Source of the DNA: Fabrea salina
Lineage: Eukaryota; Ciliophora; Heterotrichea; Heterotrichida; Fabreidae
NCBI GenBank assembly: GCA_022984795.1
Contig: JALIHJ010000021.1
Coordinates: 62,001 to 126,000, forward strand
Reading direction: 5' to 3'
DNA: 64,000 bases
The notes beneath the pieces are model-generated. The model saw only the letters and a list, made by a program, of their open reading frames with translations. It was not told where the DNA came from and did no database searches. The position numbers and the translations under genes are program-made. The first letter of the stretch is position 1, and each line of letters begins with the position of its first letter. Shown piece after piece: positions 8,813 to 17,763 of the stretch.

Positions 8813-10132
8813 TTAAAGGTCTTCTCTATGGAGTTCTAAGTTTTGCTGCAAAAACTCTTTTAGGTGCTCTTCTGTGTGGTAGTCTGTAAAAGCAATAGTT
8901 TGGTCCTTGTACAGTCTGAAAGTAGGGTACCCTCTTATTTCTTCTGAAATTTCGTTGTTGTAAGCGTCTAGTTTTGCAAAGGTAACTGGGTAGTTCCTGA
9001 ACTCGTAAGCTAGTTTTTCAAAAACTGGCAAAAGTTTCTTTGAGTACTCGCACCAAGGAGCGTAAAACATCACAAACACAGTGCTCAAAGGACTGTATAG
9101 AACTTCTTTGTAGTTACGACCTACCAGTGTCCTTACGTAGTTTTCCCAAGGATTTTCTGGGGGTTCCTCTGAGAGTCTGTGTACAGAAACAAGTCCGTTT
9201 TGCACTTTGTTGTGGAACTTAAGAATGTTTTCTTGGGTGACTTTGTCTTGCATGCTGTACTGTGTGATGTTAAGTGTTCCACCTGGAGTTTCAACGTACC
9301 TAACCACTGGGAGTATTGAGTCAGGGATCTTCAGTAGTTTCTGGACTTGCTTTCCTAGGCTTGTGCTGGTGTCTGCTATGAGAAGATGCACACTGTGCTT
9401 TAAAGAGTGCCCTAAACTTTGGAGTTCCCAGTCCAGTCTTTGGTTCTTGGAGTCTCTAACAAGCACAATCGCTTTGCCGCCTTGATTAAACAACTTGCTC
9501 AAGTACTTAGGTTCCAAGCTTAAAAGAGCTGGGACTGACTCGTTTTCTAGGAAACTCAGTAAGTTTTCTAGGGTAACTTTCTGAGTAAACTCAACTACTT
9601 TTTCGTCGAAGTTCTTGTAAAGAGTGATTGAAGAGCCAACTCCTCTGACAATTTCAACCTGGTCAAACCTTTTAGCAACTTCTTTTAAAAGACTCTGGTC
9701 TACTCCTCTTGCTACTAAGCAAAACTCCTTGTCCAAATAGTAGTCTGTAACTCTAAGACTTGCCTTGTCACTAACTTCTTGTTTTATTTCTGGGTTTATG
9801 CGTCTTTGGACCCACTCAAAAATGCTTTGTGCAGTTCTTTCTCCTTCGTAGACTAAAGAGAACTCCTTAGAAAAGTACATTATCTGAGGAAAGGACTCTA
9901 CTCCATAAGCCTGACTTACAGAGTAGTGCGTGCTGCCTTCTATTTGGTAAACTGGAATACTTGTGTTAAAGGTGGCTTCTCGGAACTCAGGAAGTACTTG
10001 TTTTGAAAATCCACTAGGTAGGAGTTACCACCACTCAGCGTAGAACAAAACCACACTTTCGTTGTGGTTGGCCCACTCGTCAGTGGTTACTTCTAAGCTC
10101 TTCGCAAGTACTACTAAAAAAGGTAAAATCAT
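8813..10132 (-). CDS. protein disulfide isomerase-like protein, two CxxS thioredoxin domains
   Basis: Two exons joined across a 15-nt intron give 434 residues. There is a hydrophobic signal peptide (MILPFLVVLA). A first thioredoxin domain carries the active site WCGFS (Cys35-Ser38). A middle region without an active site follows. A second thioredoxin domain has APWCEYS (Cys356-Ser359) and the cis-Pro GYPTF. The C-terminus REDL resembles an ER-retention tail. Normal PDI has CGHC in both a and a' domains; here the second cysteine of each is Ser, so the protein probably isomerises or holds substrates rather than oxidising them. The start ATG is 10132, upstream of the intron; without splicing, a stop falls directly at the first active site. 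Confidence 0.9.
10014..10028 (-). other. 15-nt intron in the PDI-like gene
   Basis: On the coding strand it reads GTAACTCCTACCTAG. It interrupts the codon of the first active-site cysteine (TG|T); removal restores E-W-C-G-F-S-K, typical of a thioredoxin active site. It contains an in-frame TAA, so unspliced RNA would stop there. T9-A10 matches the other four introns. Confidence 0.93.
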
Positions 10133-10141
10133 TATTAACAG

Positions 10142-12265
10142 TTATCTTAGTTTTTCAGGTGAAGAGTTGACTTCGTTTTCTTTGTCAGGAGACGTAAAAG
10201 ACTCCAGCAGAACTTTGGGGTTGTCTTGTTTGAACAACTCAACAAAGTCTTCGTGGGAAATGTGTCCTTCTAGTTTGTTTTGGAGTTTCAGTAGTACTTG
10301 TTTGTAGACTCTGTAGGCCATTTCTTGTTTGATGTCGTCTACTCTTTTCATCATTAAGTTTTCGATTCTGTCTAGTTGTCTGCGGTTCATGTCTTTAAGA
10401 CCTAGTCCTTCTTCAAAGACGTCAATTCTGTTCTGCAAGTTGGTGTTTTCTTGACTGAGTTCTTCTAGTTCGCTTTCAAGCAACTTTTTTAGGTGAACTT
10501 CTTCAGTGAGGAGTTCTTTGTAGCTGCTGAGTTCTTTTTCAAGACTGTGGTTAGCTGAGGTTAGGCAGTTTTTGAGGTTTTGTTGTTCAGAAACAGTTTT
10601 GAGGGTTTTTTGTTTGTCTTGGTTGCTTTGGACAAGTAAGTCTATGACCCTTTTGAACTCTTCTTGGGACTCATGAGACTCCCAGTCTAGTTTTTCTGTT
10701 GTTGAAGAAAACAAGTCTCCTACTTCGGACTTCCACAACCCAGTTAGCTTTACTTGGGGTTGTACTTCTGATACTTCAGGTTTGTGTTTGGAAAAGAACT
10801 TTTTGCACATAGACAGAAGTTTGTTTTCGAGTTGTTGCTTCATGCTTATTGTTTCGAAGTGGAAAGCTTTGCCCTTTAAGTAAGTAGCTTCTACTTCTTT
10901 TTTGAGGTTAGCAATGTCTTGTTCGTAGGCAAGTAGTAGTTTTGTGTTGGTTTCAGTTCTAACGTTCGCACTGACCTTGTTTGTGATGCTGCGTGCACTG
11001 TACCCAAACCTTAAAGTGCTTAAGGTTTGCTCGAACTGGGACTTAGCAGCTGTGGCTGTGCAAATAATGCAGGTTCTTGCGTTGCCTCCTAAAGAGCTCC
11101 GGAGGATCTTAGTTAAGTTAGAGTTTCTGAAAGGAATGTGTGAGTCGTTTTTAATGAGGCCTAGTTTCTTTTCAGAGAGTTTGTTGATCACTTGGCACAG
11201 GTAAAACAAACTTGTGTTGATGTTTTTTCCTTCAGCCATTACTTTGTCTATGTCTGACTTCGTCGAAAGCACTGAAAAGTGCTGGTGCCTAACCCTTTCT
11301 ACTTCGTTGGACTGGCTACTAATGACTTTTTCGCTGCCAGCTAAGTCTACAAAGTTCACTACACTCTCAGTAGTGATGTTTTCGAAACTTTCTTCTTCTT
11401 CTGGATCTTGTTTGGGCACCATTTGCAGACTCCTCACGTTGAGTCTGAAGATAGTGTGGGAACGCGAAGAGTGGTGATTCAGGCTAGTTGAAGCGTAGTG
11501 ACGGTTTTCTTCGCCTTTCCAGAGTTTCTCTAAAACTTCGTCAATGGTCCCTACTACTTGTTCACTTAGGTTCCTAACTATGAACTCTTTGTCTGGTGCT
11601 TCAATGACACTCAGCACTTCAGAACTAAACTCTTCGGGGTCCTTCAGCAAATCATACACGTGCTCGTTGTAGATTTCCATATAAGAACAGGTGAAAAAAA
11701 ACCTTCTGTCCTTGCACATTTCAGCTGACGAAAAAATCTCTTCTAAAGCCATTACAATGACACCTTTGGACCTGAGTTCGAACCTAGGCTTTTCAGGTGT
11801 GCGTGGAGGCATTTTAATTGGGGTTGAAGGTTTGCTGGAACTTTTCCTCACAGGAGTGAACTTGATAGAACTAAGGTCTTCTTTGCGGGGTTTGCAAACA
11901 ATAGGTTGGGGGTTGTCGTAGTGTTCTTTGACTTCCCCAAGCATTGTGTAAGTCTTTCCAGAGCCAGTCTGGCCGTAGGCAAAAATAGTTGCGTTGTACC
12001 CGTCCAAAGCACTTACTACAAGGTCCTTTGCTACGTTTTGGAACACTTCTTGGTTTCTGGAGTCCCAGCTAAAAGTCTGGTCGAAGTGGAATATAGGGTT
12101 GTAACTGGATCCTACTCTTTTTTCTTTAGCGAGCTCTAAGTTCTTCTCAGGTACCAAAGAAGCTGAGGTTTTGTTGAGTTTCCAAATAACTTCTTCGTCT
12201 TCTTTCATTTCGCTTTCGCTGAGTGGGCGAAACCTTATATAAACTTTAATAGGTTCACTTGCCAT
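10142..12265 (-). CDS. kinesin with N-terminal motor
   Basis: Encodes 707 residues. The motor domain fills about residues 6-440: P-loop GQTGSGKT (98-105), switch I HHSSRSH, switch II VDLAGSEK, and the late motor motif TLSTLRFGYSARSITNKV. An insertion of about 55 residues after the P-loop region (about 112-165) is rich in Ser/Thr-Pro and Lys, which is unusual for a motor and a plausible phosphorylation site. The tail (about 450-700) is coiled coil. Plus-end-directed transport or mitotic/ciliary function is likely for an N-terminal motor, but I cannot place the subfamily. It lies 9 bp upstream of the PDI gene on the same strand. Confidence 0.93.
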   Translation of the reverse strand: MASEPIKVYIRFRPLSESEMKEDEEVIWKLNKTSASLVPEKNLELAKEKRVGSSYNPIFHFDQTFSWDSRNQEVFQNVAKDLVVSALDGYNATIFAYGQTGSGKTYTMLGEVKEHYDNPQPIVCKPRKEDLSSIKFTPVRKSSSKPSTPIKMPPRTPEKPRFELRSKGVIVMALEEIFSSAEMCKDRRFFFTCSYMEIYNEHVYDLLKDPEEFSSEVLSVIEAPDKEFIVRNLSEQVVGTIDEVLEKLWKGEENRHYASTSLNHHSSRSHTIFRLNVRSLQMVPKQDPEEEESFENITTESVVNFVDLAGSEKVISSQSNEVERVRHQHFSVLSTKSDIDKVMAEGKNINTSLFYLCQVINKLSEKKLGLIKNDSHIPFRNSNLTKILRSSLGGNARTCIICTATAAKSQFEQTLSTLRFGYSARSITNKVSANVRTETNTKLLLAYEQDIANLKKEVEATYLKGKAFHFETISMKQQLENKLLSMCKKFFSKHKPEVSEVQPQVKLTGLWKSEVGDLFSSTTEKLDWESHESQEEFKRVIDLLVQSNQDKQKTLKTVSEQQNLKNCLTSANHSLEKELSSYKELLTEEVHLKKLLESELEELSQENTNLQNRIDVFEEGLGLKDMNRRQLDRIENLMMKRVDDIKQEMAYRVYKQVLLKLQNKLEGHISHEDFVELFKQDNPKVLLESFTSPDKENEVNSSPEKLR

Positions 12266-12293
12266 TATAATTTTAACGATTATTTCAAATTCT

Positions 12294-15200
12294 TCAGTTA
12301 GATTTAAACTCTATTTGGTCAAGGTCAACAGACGAATCGCAGGAAACGCTATGAGACCTAAAGGTTCTTTTGGAGGGTCTGAACTCTAGGTCATCTGTTT
12401 GTGGGTGCTCTGCTGCTTCTAGTTTTAGTTCTGCTTCTTCTATATTTACTTCTAAGTTGAGTTTCTGCCACTTTAGTTTTTTTTCGAAATAAAGAAGTTC
12501 TTCGTCAAAGTTGGAGTTCAAAGTTTGTTCTAGTTCTGCGATTTTGAAAAGGTCAGCTTCAAACTCAGCTCCTTGCAGCTTAATTCTTACCTGGGTGTCT
12601 ATTTTCCACTCCAGTTCACTAAGTTCTGAGTTTTCCACTGGGTCGGCTATTAGAATTACTGTGTTTTGGGCTTTTCCTAGTTCTTGGAGTTCTTCATTTG
12701 AGTAACTGAAAACTGCTTTTGTGAGTGCTAGCTCTACTTGGTTGGACTCTAAAGTTACTTGATGGGAAATCTCGTCGTGGACTATATGCTTTTCTTTGAT
12801 AAGAGTTGGTTCCGGTTCTAATGCACTTGGCACATCATACTCTACAAAGTTCCTAGAAACGCTTAAGTGTGCTTCTTCTGCAGTTAAAATAACGCTTTTG
12901 GTTGCTGAGGAGTGTGCTGGAATTTCCACCTTTGTGTTTTGAGAGTTAACTATTACTTCAAAGGGTTGGCTTTTTTCACCTTTGCTAGGTCTTTTTAGGT
13001 TTTTGGCGAACTGAAGGAGTTCTTCAACTACACGGTTGATTAATATTAACTTTGGGTTGTCTAGGTGCGCCCTAACAGTCTTTGCTAAGGTGTTGACTGA
13101 GAAACTAACTGAATAGTCTGGTAACTCTAAGATGTTTTGGAAGCTAGTTTTAATAGGTATGAACTTCAGGTTTTGAATAAAACCATTGATGCAGTTTTTC
13201 CCAAAGGGGTGTGCAAGTGCTTTATGCTGGGGTCCTAAAAGGTTCCTAGTTTCTTTTTCAAGTACTCCTAAAAGACTTTCTGGTGCAAAGTTTCTGTGCA
13301 GAAGTAAGTTAACTAAAAAAATTCTTGCAATGGGACTTTTTTTGTGGTCAATGTACAAGTGCAGACTTTTGAGTTGAAGGAGTAGTTTAGAGTTGCTTTC
13401 TGGTTGTTCTTTTTGGTGTGTTATGTTAAGTTTTAAGTCGAAGAGTTCTTCTTTTGCTTTGCTTAACAACTTATCTATTTCTAGGTCTTCTAAAAGACAG
13501 TTTAAAGCAGTAATGTCTTTAGTTTCAAGTTTAAGTCCAACGGAGTTAGCTGTGATCTTTACTAAACTGCTTTCGTCAGAGTTAACTTGTACTAGCAAAG
13601 GGTACAAGCTGCTTTTAAGTGGTTTCAGACAACTAACTCTATTTTGGCAAGGTATTCCAAACAATAACTCTTCAGTGTTTTTGTTCACAAAGACCTTTGC
13701 AACTTGGAGTTTGAGTACTTCTTTCTTTTTGTCTTCGTTAAAGTAAAGTTGGTTTTTTTTGGCTATAAAGCTTCCTTCTTTTATAACTGAAAAAAACAAA
13801 GTGGTGTTTTCTATGTTTGCAGTGAACAAGTTAAAGTTGTTTAAGTTCATGCTTTGGATTGTAAGTTTTTGTTGGACTGAAAAGTCAGTTTTTGCCGAGT
13901 TAAAGTCAAAAACAGACGCCATCTTGAGTAATTCTATTTCTTTTAAGTTTACAGATAACACCCTTTCGTTCAAGTACACTTTAAACTTAACTGCTTCGAT
14001 ATAAAACTTCACACTAATTTGTTCTGAATTTAGCTTGCTGAGTTTTGACTTGGGCTTTTTAAGAGTTTTGCAAGATTCAATTATTTTCTGAACTAGTATT
14101 AAAGATTTAGTGAACTTTGAAAGTGAATTTGATAGTTTAAGTGCCAAACTCAAACAGCGCAAGTCCACAGTTAACTTGTTATTTTGTGGGGAGTTAGTTC
14201 CTGAGACACTGCTTGGAGGACTTATGAAAAGGTTGGTTCTTTTTTTGGGCATGCCCCATTCTGAGTGTTTGAAGATTTCAGTGTTTATTTCTTTTTTGAA
14301 GCCCAAAAACTTGTAGCAGCTGTTTGTTTCTTGAGTAGGGTCTATTTCTAGGTACTTTTTAAACAAGTTCTTTAAAAAGGGAGAAAAGTCTTTGTTAACT
14401 AGTGGAGTGACTGAGGAGTGTTTAGAACCTGCACTCAAACCAACACTTTCAGAATCGGAGTTAAAACCAGTAACTTCTCCAATGTACCCTTTTGCGGTTA
14501 AGACAAAAAACCTTTCTTCAAGTGTAACCATTCCATGCGACAGTTGTATTTTTCCTAAGTCTTGTTTGTTCTCTAGTTTAACACAGGCTCCTACTCCTTG
14601 TTGGATGTTTCCTAAACTCAAAGTTACAACTGAGTTGGTTTTTGAGTAAGCAAGCAAGCAGTGCCTGCACCTTTTGTTGGGTGTTTGTGTGTAGTAGTGG
14701 TCTCCAAAGTACTTGCTAACTAGAGAGTGGGCTTTTTTCTTTTCCAGTGAGTAAATACTTTCTAGGTAGTTCTGAGTGCCTTCCAAAGGCTCTTCAAATG
14801 GTTCCTTGCTATCGAAGTTGAGGCTTTCTAAAAAGCCCACCAAAATACAGATTTGGGGGTTCACTAAGCATTCTAGAGAAGGAATGTGCAAGTCAACTAG
14901 TGTTTTGGGGAAGATAGGGTGGTTTTCACAGATTGACTTGAAAGCTTTGAGGTTGAGTGAAGTTTTTAGCACAGGGTCTTCATTAACACTAAGTTCTATA
15001 AAAGACACCTTTACAAATAACTCTTCAAACAAAGAAGGGTCAATTTCAGTGTCTTCAAGACTGAACTTGGAGTCGTTTGCACTTTCGAAAGCACCACTAA
15101 GAGTTTTTGCTACAGCAATGTTTGAAAGACTTAGTTCAAGCAAAGGCAGACAAACATACTTGTTGTAGTTAGTAAAGTCCAGAAAGTAAGCATTGATTCT

Positions 15201-17759
15201 ACCAATCCTGCCTCTCAATGTAACTTTGTCTTTTTTAAGTTGTTTCCTTAAAAGCTTTGAGTAGTAATTTTTTTGGGACTTAGAAAAGTTCCTGAGCACC
15301 GAGTAAAGCTTCGACAGGTTCTTGGGCATGGCATTTAGAGTCTTAATAAAGCTTCCTTTGAAAAAGTGCTTTTTTAAAAGCAACTTAGGAGCAGGTGACT
15401 TAGCCCAAGCCAGCAAGTCACTTAAACACTTATCAGTGAGTAAAAAGCTCACAGAAGAAATGCCAAACTCCAAGTCAGCAGTGCCTTGCTGCTTGCTGAA
15501 GCACAAAGAAGCTTTTTCAGTTTGCTTGGAAACAGGCAAAGTGCCTGGAAAGAACCTAATACAGCTTCTAAAAAAGTAAGGAAACACTTCTTTGGTTATA
15601 AAGTTTTTCAGTTCTTCAGCAATTACATTCAAAGTATCTAACAAGTGGCTTTCTAGTTGAAGTTTTCTTTCTGAACTGATGTGGACTTTTTCTTCCTCTC
15701 CAAAAAAGTAGCTTTTCAACTCAGCAAGGTTTCCAAAAGACCTTTCTTTGCACATGCATATTTTTTTGGCCTTTTTGATCTCAAAAAAGTGAAGCAGAAA
15801 CTCAAGCTCGTGGAGCATGTTTATTTTAGCCATGAAAAGCCTCAAAGCGTGGTGAATAAGTAAGTCGTTTTCAGTTTCGCAAAATAATATAGAATACTGC
15901 TTTGTTTTAGAGCTGAATGCTTGGATCGAACTGTTTCTGAGCAACTCATTTTGTGAGTCACAAACTGCAGAGGAGTAAGGGTCATACAAGTTAATGGGTC
16001 CAATGTTTAAGTTTCCACAAAGGTTGCCAGCACTGCTTTCTAACTTACACTCTAAGTCTTCTACACAGACTACAAGTACAGTTTCTTCACTTAAGAACTT
16101 AGAGTCTAAGTCTTTTTTGTTGCCTTGGATAAAAGAAATAGTTTCAACGGTGTAAAAGTCTTCTCCGTACTCAGTGGCAGCTTCACGCATTTTAGACTGA
16201 GGAATCAGTGAGTTCCTAGGAGGCCCCATCTTTTTAAAGCTTAACTTTTCGGTTTTTTCGGACTTTTTCATGGCAGGAAGGGCTTCTATTATCTTTGAAA
16301 CAGTTCTTCTAAGCACTAACTTAAGTTTGCTTTTGCAACAAGCGTTGCATTTACACCCTTCATGAGTGTATTTGAACTTGGGAAGTTTGTTAGGAGTTGC
16401 TTTTTGTAAGAAAACTAAAACTTTAGGCACGTAAACACTAACACTGATTTGGGGGTCCTGAGTAGTTACTGTTGGTTCTGAGTGTTCATCGGTTACTATA
16501 TCTGAGTAGACATTTTGGAAGTAAGCAAAAACCTCTTTTTCTTGTTCGGACTCTAAAGGGTTTATTACTTGGAAGAACTTTTCGGAGGCATTTTTTCTGA
16601 GTTCTTCAATGCACTGGTTCCTGAAGTTTACTATTTCTTCTAAAGCAAGGATTTCTTCAAGTTCCCTTAAAGACTGTTCTTCTTTGGAGCTGAGTGGTTT
16701 GAGCCAAGGACAGTGAACTATCTTTTGTGACCTTTTGTACAAGTCTTTGTATTCCTTTTTGCGTTTTTTAGAGTTAAAAATGTCCAGTAAGTTAGCTCTT
16801 TTATCAAACTTGCCTGCGTTTATGATGTAAAGCCACCACTTCAAAGGCTCAGTTTCTATGCTTGAATGCGGCCTTAAAAAGTTGTATTTTTTATAGGAGT
16901 TTTTCATCGAAAGCAAGTTTGAAAGACCTACTACAAAGAATTTTTGGTTTTCGTTAATAGCAAGTGAAAGTTGGTCTTTAATTTCTAAGATTACTTTGTG
17001 AACAGCTTCTTCTAGGTTTAGTTCGACACTGACGTGTAAGTTAAGGGGTTTGAGTACGTAACTTTTTTCAGTTAGTTTGACTTCATTGTAGAAGTTTTCT
17101 ATGTTGGAGTCTCTTTGGATATTGTCACACATCATTGCTAAAGACACTCCAAAAACTTCAGTGTGCAGGTGGACTCCTTCACTAGAAGAACTGGTTTTTT
17201 TGATGTGAATCTCCTCTATGTGCAACCTAACTAAGCAAGGGTACCCTAGAATCTGGATGCTTTCGGTGTCTTTGTAGTAGACCACTACGTTTTTAATGCT
17301 TACTTGGAGTCTTTTAGCGAAGTTAGTCAGTACCCACTTAATCAAGGCTTTGTTGTTTGACTGGGAATTTAGAGAGTAAGTTTGGTTCTGTTCCCACTCT
17401 GTGAGTTTTTTAAATTTGAACTGCTGCATTCTTAAGTTGTCCCAGCCTTTGAGTTTAGAAGGATTCAGCACCAAGTTCAGGTGGGACACCTCCAACTTCA
17501 CTTTGGGAGACTTAGCAGAGTAAGTCATTTTCAAAGAAACCTGCTTGATCTTGGAAGAACTCGCTACTTCAATAGGCATCTGCAAAGCATCTAAAGCTGT
17601 AGTTTTAATTCTGACGTTGTCCAGTAGTAAACAGCACTTGTTAAAAGAGGTTGTGAAGTTAACTTCTCCGTCGTAAATAAAGTCCTTAAGTTTGAGTTTA
17701 ACCTCTTCGTAAACCCTTTTGAAAACAAGTTCCAAAGGCCATCCCATAAACTTCGACAT
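12294..17759 (-). CDS. VPS13/chorein-like bridge lipid-transfer protein
   Basis: Encodes 1821 residues from ATG 17759; the frame extends further upstream, but that would cross the divergent gene at 17764. The N-terminus (residues 1-90) resembles chorein, with the pattern L-L-L-D-N-V-R-I-K-T-T-A-L and a Pro-x-Glu-Val strand. Long beta-rich sequence follows throughout. Near residue 1600 a VPS13-like block (VNSQNTKVEIPAHSSATKSV) appears. Such proteins form a groove that moves lipids between membranes at contact sites. It is shorter than typical VPS13 (about 3000 residues), and I see no VAB or ATG_C domain. A short Cys cluster (CKCNACC) lies near residue 460. Ends in TGA; an in-frame TAA follows seven codons later. 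Confidence 0.72.
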   Translation of the reverse strand: MSKFMGWPLELVFKRVYEEVKLKLKDFIYDGEVNFTTSFNKCCLLLDNVRIKTTALDALQMPIEVASSSKIKQVSLKMTYSAKSPKVKLEVSHLNLVLNPSKLKGWDNLRMQQFKFKKLTEWEQNQTYSLNSQSNNKALIKWVLTNFAKRLQVSIKNVVVYYKDTESIQILGYPCLVRLHIEEIHIKKTSSSSEGVHLHTEVFGVSLAMMCDNIQRDSNIENFYNEVKLTEKSYVLKPLNLHVSVELNLEEAVHKVILEIKDQLSLAINENQKFFVVGLSNLLSMKNSYKKYNFLRPHSSIETEPLKWWLYIINAGKFDKRANLLDIFNSKKRKKEYKDLYKRSQKIVHCPWLKPLSSKEEQSLRELEEILALEEIVNFRNQCIEELRKNASEKFFQVINPLESEQEKEVFAYFQNVYSDIVTDEHSEPTVTTQDPQISVSVYVPKVLVFLQKATPNKLPKFKYTHEGCKCNACCKSKLKLVLRRTVSKIIEALPAMKKSEKTEKLSFKKMGPPRNSLIPQSKMREAATEYGEDFYTVETISFIQGNKKDLDSKFLSEETVLVVCVEDLECKLESSAGNLCGNLNIGPINLYDPYSSAVCDSQNELLRNSSIQAFSSKTKQYSILFCETENDLLIHHALRLFMAKINMLHELEFLLHFFEIKKAKKICMCKERSFGNLAELKSYFFGEEEKVHISSERKLQLESHLLDTLNVIAEELKNFITKEVFPYFFRSCIRFFPGTLPVSKQTEKASLCFSKQQGTADLEFGISSVSFLLTDKCLSDLLAWAKSPAPKLLLKKHFFKGSFIKTLNAMPKNLSKLYSVLRNFSKSQKNYYSKLLRKQLKKDKVTLRGRIGRINAYFLDFTNYNKYVCLPLLELSLSNIAVAKTLSGAFESANDSKFSLEDTEIDPSLFEELFVKVSFIELSVNEDPVLKTSLNLKAFKSICENHPIFPKTLVDLHIPSLECLVNPQICILVGFLESLNFDSKEPFEEPLEGTQNYLESIYSLEKKKAHSLVSKYFGDHYYTQTPNKRCRHCLLAYSKTNSVVTLSLGNIQQGVGACVKLENKQDLGKIQLSHGMVTLEERFFVLTAKGYIGEVTGFNSDSESVGLSAGSKHSSVTPLVNKDFSPFLKNLFKKYLEIDPTQETNSCYKFLGFKKEINTEIFKHSEWGMPKKRTNLFISPPSSVSGTNSPQNNKLTVDLRCLSLALKLSNSLSKFTKSLILVQKIIESCKTLKKPKSKLSKLNSEQISVKFYIEAVKFKVYLNERVLSVNLKEIELLKMASVFDFNSAKTDFSVQQKLTIQSMNLNNFNLFTANIENTTLFFSVIKEGSFIAKKNQLYFNEDKKKEVLKLQVAKVFVNKNTEELLFGIPCQNRVSCLKPLKSSLYPLLVQVNSDESSLVKITANSVGLKLETKDITALNCLLEDLEIDKLLSKAKEELFDLKLNITHQKEQPESNSKLLLQLKSLHLYIDHKKSPIARIFLVNLLLHRNFAPESLLGVLEKETRNLLGPQHKALAHPFGKNCINGFIQNLKFIPIKTSFQNILELPDYSVSFSVNTLAKTVRAHLDNPKLILINRVVEELLQFAKNLKRPSKGEKSQPFEVIVNSQNTKVEIPAHSSATKSVILTAEEAHLSVSRNFVEYDVPSALEPEPTLIKEKHIVHDEISHQVTLESNQVELALTKAVFSYSNEELQELGKAQNTVILIADPVENSELSELEWKIDTQVRIKLQGAEFEADLFKIAELEQTLNSNFDEELLYFEKKLKWQKLNLEVNIEEAELKLEAAEHPQTDDLEFRPSKRTFRSHSVSCDSSVDLDQIEFKSN

Positions 17760-17763
17760 AATA

